64,000 nt of DNA from Solirubrobacterales bacterium. Its GTDB lineage: Bacteria; Actinomycetota; Thermoleophilia; Solirubrobacterales; 70-9. Positions 27,607 to 36,228 of the stretch are shown piece after piece (position 1 is the first letter of the stretch; every line of letters starts with the position of its first letter). The notes beneath the pieces are model-generated. The model was given only the letters and a program-made list of their open reading frames with translations, had not been told where the DNA came from and searched no databases. A program made the translations under genes and the position numbers. The stretch covers positions 62,001 to 126,000 of the forward strand of contig JAMLGI010000004.1 in NCBI GenBank assembly GCA_023958085.1. Reading direction: 5' to 3'.

Positions 27607-28694
27607 ATCACTGCCATTACCTCGTCGGCGATCGCGTCGGCCGCGTCGATCCGGGCCAGGGAGGCCGAAGCTGCGGACATTGCGGCAAGACGTTCCGGGT
27701 TTCCGAAGATCCCCTCCACCTCACCCAGGAGCCGGTCGGGGTCGAGCTCGCTGTCGCTGACCGTGACCGCGGCTCCGGCGGACGCCATCCAGTCGGCGTT
27801 CGCCCGCTGGTGGTCACCGGTTGCGTGAGGGTATGGAACGAGGATCGCCGGCCTTCCCCGGGCGGCGAGCTCGAATACCGACCCTCCCGACCGGCCGAGG
27901 ACCAGATCGGTGGCCGCGAGGCAGTCCCCCATGTCGGGTTCGTACTCGAGCAGGTGGTAACTCTCGCTGCATCCGGAGGAGGCAAGCATCTCCCGGAGCT
28001 CCCGATAGTCCCGGCGTCCGGCAACGTGAATCACGTGGAACTTTCGTCCCGGGCGCCGGGCCAGAGCCTCGATCGCAGCCAGATTCACGGTCCTGGCCCC
28101 GAGGCTCCCGCCCATCACCAGCAGACAGCGGGCCTCGTCCGGAATCCCGAACCTTGCCCGAGCCTGACCGCGATCGGCCGCGAGCACCGCCCGGTTCACC
28201 GGGCGGCCGGTCACCCGCACGTTCACGCCCTCGACCCCGGGGATCTCGAAAGCGAGACAGACCCGATCCGCCCTCCGGGCCAGCAGGCGATTGGCCAGAC
28301 CGAGATGACGGTCAGCCTCGGTCAGCACCAGCGGTTTCCCGCCGAGCCTTGCGGCCAGTCCCGCCGGTCCGGCAACGAAACCGCCACCGCCGATCACCAC
28401 GTCTGCCCCGCGTCGGCGCAGCATCCGACGGGCGCGGGGAACCGCAGCCAGCGCCTGAAGTGCGGCGCGAACCGCCTTGAGCGGGTTGCGGCGGTCGATT
28501 CCGGAGAGGTCGAGCAGGTCGATCTCGTATCCGGCCGCCGGGACCAGTTCGGCCTCGGTGCGACCTCTGGCCCCGAGGAAGCTGACCGCTGCCCCGCGGT
28601 CACGAAGCTCGTCGGCTATCGCCAGGGCGGGGACGACGTGTCCCGCTGTGCCGCCGGCGGCCAGGACGACCGTCGGCGTTCCGGCTTGAGGCAT
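27603..28694 (-). CDS. murG: UDP-N-acetylglucosamine--undecaprenyl-pyrophosphoryl-MurNAc-pentapeptide GlcNAc transferase
   Basis: Makes lipid II from lipid I at the inner face of the membrane. AAGGTAGHVVPALAIA lies at 12-27, and the GT28 C-domain shows VMGGSLGARTVN and VLGRSGGSVFELAARGRPAILVPYP. The ATG at 28694 follows a strong AGGAGAAGGA site, so I prefer it to a TTG at 28736. The N-terminus overlaps the end of ftsW by 95 bases, much more than other junctions in the cluster. Confidence 0.95.
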   Translation of the reverse strand: MPQAGTPTVVLAAGGTAGHVVPALAIADELRDRGAAVSFLGARGRTEAELVPAAGYEIDLLDLSGIDRRNPLKAVRAALQALAAVPRARRMLRRRGADVVIGGGGFVAGPAGLAARLGGKPLVLTEADRHLGLANRLLARRADRVCLAFEIPGVEGVNVRVTGRPVNRAVLAADRGQARARFGIPDEARCLLVMGGSLGARTVNLAAIEALARRPGRKFHVIHVAGRRDYRELREMLASSGCSESYHLLEYEPDMGDCLAATDLVLGRSGGSVFELAARGRPAILVPYPHATGDHQRANADWMASAGAAVTVSDSELDPDRLLGEVEGIFGNPERLAAMSAASASLARIDAADAIADEVMAVI

Positions 28695-29997
28695 CTGCTG
28701 TCCTTCTCCTGTTCGGGATCTGACCCTGACCTTCAATCACCCGGAGTCTGGCAGGACCAGGGGTGCGCCCGCGGGCATCCGGTCTGCGCACGGTGGCCGC
28801 ACACCCGCCACGGGCGACATTGAGAATCAGGCCGATCGCGACCAGACTGACGATCAGGCTGTTGTTTCCGTACGAAACCAGCGGCAACGGCACCCCGGTG
28901 AGCGGGGCCATCCCCATGACCGCGTAGAGGTTGAGGCAGGCCTGGATCAGGATCAGGGAGGTCAGTCCCCCGGCCAGGATCCGCCCGTAGCTGTCCTTTG
29001 CCTTGATCGCGATCCGGTATCCCGACCAGGAGATCATCCCGAACAGGGCGATCACTACCGCCAGCCCGACGAACCCGAACTCCTCGCCGATCACCGCCGG
29101 AATCATGTCGGTGTGGGCCTCCGGCAGATAGAAGGCCTTCTGGACCCCGTTCCCGATCCCGACTCCGCCCAGACCACCCGAACCGATCGCAATCTTTGCC
29201 TGGATAGTCTGGAAGCCGGTTCCAGCGACGTCTCCATCGGGGTTCAGGAAGGTGAGCAGGCGATCGCGCCGGTACGGAGCTGCCAGTGCGAACAGGAGCC
29301 CGCCGACGCTGACCGCACCGATGAGCAGACCGAGATCCCGAGGCCTCGCCCCCGCTGCGACCAGGGTGGCGCCGACCGCGAACATCGCGATCAGGGCCGA
29401 CCCCATGTCCGGCTGGAGCAGGACCAGAAAGCAGCTCACTCCGGTGAAAACCAGATACGGACCCATCTCCCGTACCGACTTCAACCGGTCGGGACGGTCT
29501 GCCAACAGGTTGGCCCCGTACAGCACCAGGGCCAGCTTCAGGAACTCGACCGGCTGGAACTGCACAGGCCCCAGGAAGAACCACCCCTTGGTGCCGGCGA
29601 CCCGAGTTCCGAGCAACAGGACGGCCAGCAGGGCGAGGATGCAGGCCATCCCGAAGGCCGGGGTCAGTTCCCTGACCCGGGACAGATTCACCCTCGTCGC
29701 GAAGGTGAAGAGGATCATCCCGATCACCACGGCGATCAGGGTCTTCTTGAGGAAGGTGGTGCTGGCCGCCAGCCCGCCGTTGTCGAGGATCTGGGTGGTT
29801 GAACTGGCCGAAAAGACCATCACCACCCCGATCGCGACCAGGGCCAGGCAGGCCGTGAACAGCAGCTGGTACTCGGCGGTCGCAACCAGCCGTTTCACGC
29901 CGGCGGCCGACGAGTCACGTGCTCCGGACCGCCTCCTTCCACGGTCCGGCTTGCGACGGCCCCCCGGACGAGCGGCTGCTCTGCGCCGGTCAGCCAC
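28600..29997 (-). CDS. ftsW: Lipid II polymerase FtsW (SEDS family)
   Basis: Polytopic septal glycosyltransferase. About ten membrane helices are visible, with SEDS motifs KGWFFLGPVQFQPVEFLKLALV, LQPDMGSALI, HTDMIPAVIGEEFGFVG and GVPLPLVSYGNNSLIV. A basic cytoplasmic N-terminus precedes the first helix. I place the start at the GTG at 29997, overlapping the murD stop by eight bases; an earlier ATG at 30030 is possible. The C-terminus extends some 75 Arg-rich residues past the last helix (after NVARGG) and overlaps murG by 95 bases. Confidence 0.92.
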   Translation of the reverse strand: MADRRRAAARPGGRRKPDRGRRRSGARDSSAAGVKRLVATAEYQLLFTACLALVAIGVVMVFSASSTTQILDNGGLAASTTFLKKTLIAVVIGMILFTFATRVNLSRVRELTPAFGMACILALLAVLLLGTRVAGTKGWFFLGPVQFQPVEFLKLALVLYGANLLADRPDRLKSVREMGPYLVFTGVSCFLVLLQPDMGSALIAMFAVGATLVAAGARPRDLGLLIGAVSVGGLLFALAAPYRRDRLLTFLNPDGDVAGTGFQTIQAKIAIGSGGLGGVGIGNGVQKAFYLPEAHTDMIPAVIGEEFGFVGLAVVIALFGMISWSGYRIAIKAKDSYGRILAGGLTSLILIQACLNLYAVMGMAPLTGVPLPLVSYGNNSLIVSLVAIGLILNVARGGCAATVRRPDARGRTPGPARLRVIEGQGQIPNRRRTADASSRNADGRPGRRRHSGTRRPRPGDSRRAS

Positions 29998-31375
29998 GGA
30001 GCCCGGCCACCAGTTCACGGAATACGTCACCGCGATGTTCGAAGCTCGAGAACTGATCGAAACTGGCGCAGGCCGGGGAGAGCAGGACGGTCTCCCCCGG
30101 GGTCGCGGCGCCCGCCGCTTCGCTCACCGCGGCCTCCAGATCCTCGCAGTAGCGCACGATGCCGATTCCGGCAGGGGCGAGCGTCTCACCGATCCGGTCG
30201 GCAGTCTCCCCGATCAGGTAGATCCCACGGCAGGTCCGGCGAACCGCCGGGATCAGGCGATCGAACGATTCGCCCTTGTCGATCCCGCCCAGGATCAGGT
30301 GGACCCCATCCTCGAACGACCCGAGAGCCGCCAGCGTCGCCTCGACGTTGGTCGCTTTGGAGTCATTGATGAAATCGACCGCCTCGATCTCCGCCACCGG
30401 CTCGAATCGGTGGGCGACCGGCTTGAAATCGCGCAGTCCCGCGGCAACCCGGTCGGCCGGGATCCCACAGGCCAGGGCGGCTGCCGCAGCAGCCATCGCG
30501 TTGCTGACGTTGTGGCTGCCCTTCACTCCGAGATCGTCCGCCGACAGAAGCGGCTCTCCCTCAACCATGATCCGGCCGTCGGCCAGCACGAGCTCGGCAT
30601 CGTCGACCTGGCCCGTACCGGTGGAATCGACCCGGACCGGTCTCGCCGCCCCGCCGGGAGTCCCCCCCGGAAGCCCGGTCGCAGTATCAAGCACGGCCAC
30701 GTCATCGGCCGTCTGGTTGCGAAAGATGTTCAGTTTCGCCCGTTGGTAGGTCTCGATGTCACCGTGGCGGTCGATATGGTCCGACCCCAGGTTGAGCAGG
30801 ACGGCCACTTCCGGGGCGAACCCGGTGCTGTCCTCGAGTTGGAAGCTCGAGCACTCGCAGACCACCGTCAGGCCGTCTGGATGCGGGGCCGAACGGAGCC
30901 CCGGCGCCAGCCCGCAGAGCGGATGACCGACGTTTCCGGCCGGTTCGACCGGAAGTCCGGCCTGACGAAAAATGTGGGTGGTGAGTTCGGTCGTGGTGGT
31001 CTTGCCGTTCGTGCCGGTAATCGCAACCGTGCGGTGGGGGACGAGTCGCCAGCCGAGCTCGAGCTCGCCGATCACCTCGAGGCCACGTTCTCTCGCCTTG
31101 AGGATCACCGCGGCATCGGACGGAACCCCGGGGCTCTTGATCACCGTCCGGGCCCGGTCGAGCTGCGCAACCCCGTCGGTCCCGAGTTCGCACTCGATCC
31201 CGGCCTCGACCAGATCGGCGATCGTTTCCGGATCGCCGGAATCCACGCCGATGACGGTCTCCCCCCGGGCTCGCAGGGCCAGGGCAGCGGCCCGTCCGGA
31301 GCGGGCCAGTCCGACCACCAGAAAGGGTCCGGCCGGAAGCGACGGGCGGGACCTGATGGCACGGACGTACTCCAC
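29990..31375 (-). CDS. murD: UDP-N-acetylmuramoyl-L-alanine--D-glutamate ligase
   Basis: Second ligase of stem-peptide synthesis. GTNGKTTTT lies at about 121-129, with VVGLARSGRAA near the N-terminus, FINDSKATN in the C-domain and the closing LLSPACASFDQFSSFEHRG typical of MurD. I take a GTG at about 31375, with GGAG about ten bases upstream, as the start; an in-frame GTG at 31453 would run into the tandem repeats. About 1 kb of repeats separates it from mraY. Confidence 0.95.
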   Translation of the reverse strand: MEYVRAIRSRPSLPAGPFLVVGLARSGRAAALALRARGETVIGVDSGDPETIADLVEAGIECELGTDGVAQLDRARTVIKSPGVPSDAAVILKARERGLEVIGELELGWRLVPHRTVAITGTNGKTTTTELTTHIFRQAGLPVEPAGNVGHPLCGLAPGLRSAPHPDGLTVVCECSSFQLEDSTGFAPEVAVLLNLGSDHIDRHGDIETYQRAKLNIFRNQTADDVAVLDTATGLPGGTPGGAARPVRVDSTGTGQVDDAELVLADGRIMVEGEPLLSADDLGVKGSHNVSNAMAAAAAALACGIPADRVAAGLRDFKPVAHRFEPVAEIEAVDFINDSKATNVEATLAALGSFEDGVHLILGGIDKGESFDRLIPAVRRTCRGIYLIGETADRIGETLAPAGIGIVRYCEDLEAAVSEAAGAATPGETVLLSPACASFDQFSSFEHRGDVFRELVAGLRG

Positions 31376-31417
31376 CGGTAAGGCTTCTCCACCGCCCACC
31401 GGACTCCTCCCCCGGGG

Positions 31418-31787
31418 CCGCCAGCCGCCCGCTGGCGGCGTCATCAACCTCACGCGGAACCCTCACGGACCGGGGTCCTATCGCGCCCCGCGCTCGGCGG
31501 ATTCCTTGCCAGCGAACGGCTGGACGACCCCGGGAAACGGCCGCCAGCCGCCCGCTGGCGGCGTCATCAACCTCACGCGGAACCCTCACGGACCGGGGTC
31601 CTATCGCGCCCCGCGCTCGGCGGATTCCTTGCCAGCGAACGGCTGGACGACCCCGGGAAACGGCCGCCAGCCGCCCGCTGGCGGCGTCATCAACCTCACG
31701 CGGAACCCTCACGGACCGGGGTCCTATCGCGCCCCACGTTCAGCGGATTCCTTGCCATCGAACGGCTGGACGACCCCGGGAAACGGC
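31418..31787. repeat. Three tandem 123-bp repeats upstream of murD
   Basis: Units begin near 31418, 31541 and 31664, each opening with a strong hairpin (GCCGCCAGC and GCTGGCGGC). The first two are nearly identical; the third has a few substitutions near its end, and a partial fourth follows to about 31800. Read on the minus strand, each unit matches the long-hairpin repeat at 18.2 kb (GTTCGCTGGCAAGGA, then GACGCCGCCAGCGGG), with a GGACC-CC-GGTCC tip. As 123 is a multiple of three, frames stay open through it, but this is not evidence of coding. Confidence 0.9.
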
Positions 31788-31805
31788 CACCAGCCGCCCC
31801 TGCCG

Positions 31806-31869
31806 CCCCAATCGTCAGTGCTGCCGATCCAAGCCCGACCAGGTCCCCAATCGCCAGTGCTGCCGATCC
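31806..31869. repeat. Short 39-bp tandem duplication
   Basis: CCCCAATCGTCAGTGCTGCC at 31806 recurs 39 bases later with one substitution (CCCCAATCGCCAGTGCTGCC at 31845). It is noncoding. Confidence 0.7.
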
Positions 31870-31894
31870 GAACCGCAAACCTCCCCCTCCACCA

Positions 31895-31941
31895 TTCTGG
31901 AGCCGATAGTGGCGGCCATACCGCCCAAACCGGCTCCAGAA
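31895..31941. repeat. 47-bp palindromic element, copy 3
   Basis: Same outer arms as the two copies at 18.1 kb. Here the inner part is a perfect second stem (GGCGG-CCATA-CCGCC) inside the GGAGCCG/CGGCTCC stem. CGGTTCAC follows, as in copy 1, and a long-hairpin repeat lies just downstream, as at locus A. Confidence 0.85.
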
Positions 31942-31958
31942 CGGTTCACGGGGGACTC

Positions 31959-32100
31959 GCGGGTGGTTCGCAGGGACCTCCTGCGCGGATGGATCCAAGG
32001 AATCGGCCGAGCGGGAGCAGCGAACGTACTTCGGTACGTGAGCAAACCCGTGAGGTCGATGACGCCGCAGACGCCGCCGCTTCGATGATTTCCCCAGCGA
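31959..32100. repeat. Long-hairpin repeat, degenerate copy B0
   Basis: It begins GCGGGTGGTTCGCAGGGACC like the better copies and has a CGTAC-TTCG-GTACG tip, but outer pairing is poor. Its right half instead resembles the 123-bp tandem unit (GGCGTCATCGACCTCACG on the complement). It looks like a hybrid or decayed copy. Confidence 0.65.
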
Positions 32101-32112
32101 ACGGTTCAACAG

Positions 32113-32258
32113 GCGGGTGGCTCGCAGGGGCCTCCAGAGCGGATGGATGCAAGGAACCGGAAGGAAACGGCCCGCGATCGTACTCACGTACCTGAGCTGG
32201 TCGTTTCCTTCCGGTGACGAAGCAGACGCCGCTCTGGTGGTTCCTGCGGACCGCCCGC
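32113..32258. repeat. Long-hairpin repeat, copy B1 (146 bp)
   Basis: The arms pair along about 68 bases. The left arm contains CCAGAGCGG and CCGGAAGGAAACG; the right arm contains their complements, CGTTTCCTTCCGG and CCGCTCTGG. The tip is GTAC-TCAC-GTAC. Confidence 0.85.
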
Positions 32259-32262
32259 CCCC

Positions 32263-32407
32263 GCGGGTGGTTCGCAGGGGCCTCCAGCCGTGCGCTGGCG
32301 AGGACTCAGCCGGAAACGGCCCGCGATCGTACGTTGGTACCTGAGCTGGTCGTTTCCGGCTGCTGACGAAGCCAGCGTGCGGCTGGTGGTTCCTGCGGGC
32401 CGCCCGC
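32263..32407. repeat. Long-hairpin repeat, copy B2 (145 bp)
   Basis: Same plan as B1, but the arm core differs on both sides together: CAGCCGGAAACG pairs with CGTTTCCGGCTG, and CCAGCCGTGCGCTGGC pairs with GCCAGCGTGCGGCTGG. The tip is GTAC-GTTG-GTAC. Its last base is the first base of the mraY stop codon (minus strand TAG, then CGGGCGG), exactly as at acyl-CoA dehydrogenase. Confidence 0.85.
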
Positions 32408-33378
32408 TATCCGATTGAGTGTTGATAGATCGCAAACCCAATACCGGAACAGACCGCCGCGATAATCCAGAACCGGAGCATGATCTTGGTTTCGGACCAG
32501 GCCATCATCTCGAAGTGGTGGTGAAGCGGCGCCATCATCAGCACCCGACGTCCGAATGCCTTGAAGCTGAAAACCTGAACCAGCACCGAGAGGGCCTCGA
32601 TCACGAAGATGCCGCCGATCAGGATCAGCAGGATCTCGGTCTGGGTCATCACCGCAAGCGCACCGATCGCTCCTCCCAGGCCGAGCGAGCCGGTGTCTCC
32701 CATGAAGATGGTGGCGGGGAAGGCGTTGAACCAGAGGAACCCGATGCAGCCACCGACCAGACAGACCGCGAAGAGGGCCAGATCGTTCTGTCCGACCGTG
32801 ATGTAGGAGATCGCGGTGTAGGTGAGCAGCACGATCGCACTCGAGCCGGCGGCCAGCCCGTCCAGCCCGTCGGTCAGATTGACCCCGTTGGTGGCCCCGG
32901 CAAGAACCAGGAACACAAGGATGAAGTAGAGCACCGGGCCGATGTAGAGAGTCGAGTCCCCGATCCGGAAGTGGATCACCGGTTCGAGACCCACCTCGTG
33001 CCGGGCAACCCACCAGAGGATCAGGGCCAGAATCACCTGGCCGAGCAGCTTGTATCGCCCTGGGAGTCCGAGCGATCGCCGCTTGACGATCTTGATGAAG
33101 TCGTCTGCAAACCCGATGCCGGCGCAACCAAGCGCTACGAGAAACACGGTCATCGCGGCAACGTCGTGTTCGGAGAGCACCACGAACGGGACGATGATCG
33201 CGGCGAAGATGATCAGTCCGCCCATGGTCGGGGTGCCGGCCTTGGTCTGATGGCCGGCCGGACCTTCCTCCCGGATGTGCTGGCCGAACTCACGGCGGCG
33301 CAGGGCCTCGATGAACCGGGGGGACAGAAAGAGGCAGATCAGCATCGAGGCCATCGCTCCGATCACGATCTCACCCAT
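32407..33378 (-). CDS. mraY: Phospho-N-acetylmuramoyl-pentapeptide transferase
   Basis: Integral membrane enzyme making lipid I from UDP-MurNAc-pentapeptide and undecaprenyl phosphate. About ten helices are visible. Signature loops are KAGTPTMGGL, ADDFIK (91-96), NLTDGLDGLA (167-176), MGDTGSLGLGG and PLHHHFEMM. 323 residues is normal. The start shares one base with the murF stop. The gene ends in a long-hairpin repeat rather than running into murD as is usual. Confidence 0.97.
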   Translation of the reverse strand: MGEIVIGAMASMLICLFLSPRFIEALRRREFGQHIREEGPAGHQTKAGTPTMGGLIIFAAIIVPFVVLSEHDVAAMTVFLVALGCAGIGFADDFIKIVKRRSLGLPGRYKLLGQVILALILWWVARHEVGLEPVIHFRIGDSTLYIGPVLYFILVFLVLAGATNGVNLTDGLDGLAAGSSAIVLLTYTAISYITVGQNDLALFAVCLVGGCIGFLWFNAFPATIFMGDTGSLGLGGAIGALAVMTQTEILLILIGGIFVIEALSVLVQVFSFKAFGRRVLMMAPLHHHFEMMAWSETKIMLRFWIIAAVCSGIGFAIYQHSIG

Positions 33379-34763
33379 CAGCCAGCCCTTCCTTCGGTCC
33401 GGACCAGGGATTCGGCGACCGCTTCGAGTCCGGCCGCCCGGGATCCCTTGATCAGAACCACGGTATCGGGGCCGAGCAGCGCCCGCACCCGGTCGGCGGC
33501 GGTCCCGGTGTCGGCTGCCGTCTGGTCGGGCCGATAGGACCGGGCGGTCTCACCGACCCCGATCACGGTTCCGATCCCGAGTTCACGGGCAAAATCTCCG
33601 ATCTCGTGGTGGAAGCGCCCGGACTCCGGCCCGAGTTCGGCCATCAGGCCCAGCACGGCGACCTTCCGGGGCCGTTTCTCGGCGGCGAGGTGTTCGAGCG
33701 CTGCCCGCATCGAGATCGGGTTGGCGTTGTAGCAGTCGTTCAGGAGGAGCCCCCGCTCCCCGGCCTCTCCACCCAGCCGGATTCGTTCGCCGCGCAGTTT
33801 CGAGAAGGCGATTCCGGCGCTGCGTACCGCCATCTCGGCCGGTCGGGCGCCGACCGCGAGGCCGGCGGCGACCGCCGCCAGGGTGTTGGTCAGGTTGTGG
33901 CGTTCGGTGAAGGGAAGGTCGAAGACCTGCTCACCTTCCGGGGTCAGGATGTTGGCTTCGGTCCCGGGTGGTCTTCCCGTTTCAGGATCTTCCGGCAGGG
34001 GCCGGAATCCACCCAGCTCGACCGTGCCACCGGGACCGAACCGGGTCAACCCCCGGATTCCCTGAAGGTGAGGTTCGAGCGCCCCGGCGTCGGTACTTGC
34101 GACCACCGTTCCGCCTGCCCGGAGACCACCGATCAGCTCTGCCTTGGCTGCGGCCACCGCCTCGATCGAGCCGAGCAGTTCCACGTGGACCGGACCGACG
34201 TTCGTGATCACCGCCACATCGGGCTCGGCGATCTCGGCCAGCTCGGCGATCTGACCGGTTCCGCGCATTGCCATCTCGAGCACGAGGATCTCGGTACCGG
34301 CCGGTGCGGCAAGCACGGTGAGTGGCAGGCCGATCTCGGTGTTGAAGTTCTCTTCCGAGGCATGTACCCGGCCGGGCAGGATCGCCCGGGTGATGTCCTT
34401 TACCGAGGTCTTGCCGACCGATCCGGTGACCCCGATCACCTTGGCGCCGAGTTCACGCCGCCAGGCACGGGCCAGCATCTGCATCGATCGCAGCGGGTCC
34501 TCGGACGAGTAGACGAAATGTCCGGATTCCGTCAGCGCCTCGGCCTCCCCGGGGGTTGTGACCACGCCCCAGGCACCGGCCGCCAGCGCGTCCCCGGCAA
34601 ACCGGCCTCCGTCACCGCTGGTTCCGGTCAGTCCGAAAAAGAGCTCGTCCGGGGCCACGGTCCGGGAGTCGATCGACGCCGACCGGGGGAATCCGCCTTC
34701 ACCGCGGGCAAGCAGGTCCGCTCCCATCACCGCGGCCATGCGTTCGGCGTCGAGTTCGATCAT
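33378..34763 (-). CDS. murF: UDP-N-acetylmuramoyl-tripeptide--D-alanyl-D-alanine ligase
   Basis: Adds D-Ala-D-Ala to finish the cytoplasmic stem peptide. The ATP loop TGSVGKTS is at 113-120, ENFNTEIGLPLT and EMAMRGTGQIAELA follow, and the C-domain has LLNDCYNANPISMRAAL. 461 residues is normal. Start and stop overlap murE (4 bases) and mraY (1 base). Confidence 0.97.
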   Translation of the reverse strand: MIELDAERMAAVMGADLLARGEGGFPRSASIDSRTVAPDELFFGLTGTSGDGGRFAGDALAAGAWGVVTTPGEAEALTESGHFVYSSEDPLRSMQMLARAWRRELGAKVIGVTGSVGKTSVKDITRAILPGRVHASEENFNTEIGLPLTVLAAPAGTEILVLEMAMRGTGQIAELAEIAEPDVAVITNVGPVHVELLGSIEAVAAAKAELIGGLRAGGTVVASTDAGALEPHLQGIRGLTRFGPGGTVELGGFRPLPEDPETGRPPGTEANILTPEGEQVFDLPFTERHNLTNTLAAVAAGLAVGARPAEMAVRSAGIAFSKLRGERIRLGGEAGERGLLLNDCYNANPISMRAALEHLAAEKRPRKVAVLGLMAELGPESGRFHHEIGDFARELGIGTVIGVGETARSYRPDQTAADTGTAADRVRALLGPDTVVLIKGSRAAGLEAVAESLVRTEGRAG

Positions 34764-36214
34764 CGGGCGCCGCCGATCCGGTCGAGGAGATGACGCCGGG
34801 CGACATCGCGGTCATCGAACTCGATCCTGCGGCCCTGCTCGAACTCCTGCCCCTGTTCGTGTCCCTTGCCGGCAATCACGATCGTGTCCCCGGGCTCGGC
34901 GATCTCGATCGCCAGGGCGATCGCGTGGTCACGGTCGGGTTCGACCTCGACCCCCGATCGATCGTCGATTCCGCTCAGGATCTCCTCGATGATCGCCTCG
35001 GGACGCTCCGACCGGGGGTTGTCGGAAGTGATTACGGCGAGATCGGCCAGGTTGGCTCCCGCCCGGCCCATCAACGGTCTCTTGGTCCGGTCGCGGTCGC
35101 CACCGGCCCCGAACACGGTGATCAGGCGGCCGGGGGTGAACTCTCGGGCAGCCAGCAACACGTTCTCAACCGAGTCCGGCGTGTGGGCGTAGTCGACCAG
35201 CACCGCAAAGTCCTGTCCCTCCTCGATCGGCTCCATCCGGCCGGGAACCCGGCCCACACCGGCCAGCGACTCAATCGCACTCTCGGGAGCAACTCCCAAC
35301 CGGATCGCCCCGGCCAGTGCCGCCATCGAGTTGGCCACGTTGAAGCTCCCCGGCAGTTCGGTGTGGACCTCGAAAGAACCGTGTTCGGACAGAACGGTGA
35401 AGTCTGCCCCGGCCGCATCGAAGCGGACATCGGTCGCGGTGAAGTCCGCCGGCTGGCCGGCGGCAGAGAAGGTGACGGTGTCGAATTCGGCCGCGAGCCG
35501 CCGCCCGTACTCGTCGTCAAGGTTGACCACGGAAACGGCCGGATCGGCCTCGAACAGGAGCCGCTTGGCCTGAAAGTAGTCCTCCATGTCGGTGTGGAAG
35601 TCGAGGTGGTCCTGGGTGAGGTTGGTGAATATCGCCAGGTCGAACCGGATCGAGTCGGCACGGTGCATCGCCATCGCGTGGGAGGAGACTTCGATCACGC
35701 AGGCGGTGTCACCGCGGTCGAGCATCCGCCGGAAGGTGTGCTGAAGGTCGATCGCTTCCGGTGTGGTCCGCTCGAGACTCTCTTCCTGCCCGCCGACGAT
35801 CTGCTTGACGGTGCCGATCAGGCCGGTCCGGTGATCGTCCCGTTCGAGAATGTCGCGGAGCAGGAAGGCGGTTGTGGTCTTGCCGTTGGTTCCGGTGATG
35901 CCGGTCATGACCAGATCGCCGGTGGGATCTCCGAAAAAGGTTGCCGCGGCGGGTGCCATCGCCGCCCGGGCGTCCTCCACCACCACCTCCGGGACGCCGC
36001 TCGAGAGGGGACGTTCGCAGACCAGGGCGGCTGCGCCGGCGGCGACCGCAGCAGCAGCAAAATCATGCCCGTCGCTGCTCAGGCCCCGCACACAGAAGAA
36101 CAGGGAGCCGGCAGCGACCCGTCGACTGTCGAAGGCAAGCGAAGAGACGTCTGTGCCGGGGTCCCCCGTGAGCCGGGCCGAGTCCAGCTCCCCGACGATC
36201 CGATCCAACCGCAT
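34760..36214 (-). CDS. murE: UDP-MurNAc-L-Ala-D-Glu:meso-diaminopimelate ligase
   Basis: Adds the third stem residue. GTNGKTTT is at 108-115, TTPEAIDLQ and EVSSHAMAMHRADSI are present, and SDNPRSERPEAII near residue 400 carries DNPR, the motif linked to meso-diaminopimelate rather than lysine. The wall is therefore predicted to be A1gamma-type. It is separated from ftsI by 14 bases and coupled to murF. Confidence 0.96.
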   Translation of the reverse strand: MRLDRIVGELDSARLTGDPGTDVSSLAFDSRRVAAGSLFFCVRGLSSDGHDFAAAAVAAGAAALVCERPLSSGVPEVVVEDARAAMAPAAATFFGDPTGDLVMTGITGTNGKTTTAFLLRDILERDDHRTGLIGTVKQIVGGQEESLERTTPEAIDLQHTFRRMLDRGDTACVIEVSSHAMAMHRADSIRFDLAIFTNLTQDHLDFHTDMEDYFQAKRLLFEADPAVSVVNLDDEYGRRLAAEFDTVTFSAAGQPADFTATDVRFDAAGADFTVLSEHGSFEVHTELPGSFNVANSMAALAGAIRLGVAPESAIESLAGVGRVPGRMEPIEEGQDFAVLVDYAHTPDSVENVLLAAREFTPGRLITVFGAGGDRDRTKRPLMGRAGANLADLAVITSDNPRSERPEAIIEEILSGIDDRSGVEVEPDRDHAIALAIEIAEPGDTIVIAGKGHEQGQEFEQGRRIEFDDRDVARRHLLDRIGGAR

Positions 36215-36228
36215 GCCGGAAAGTGTAG

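Noticed and set aside
31418-31787. CRISPR array
   Set aside because: The 123-bp units are contiguous with no unique spacers and there are no cas genes.
30759-32195. Open frames on both strands with a 41-residue repeated peptide (for example RVPREVDDAASGRLAAVSRG)
   Set aside because: They arise because the 123-bp tandem unit is a multiple of three. Both strands read open, the unit is palindromic and related copies elsewhere do not keep frame.
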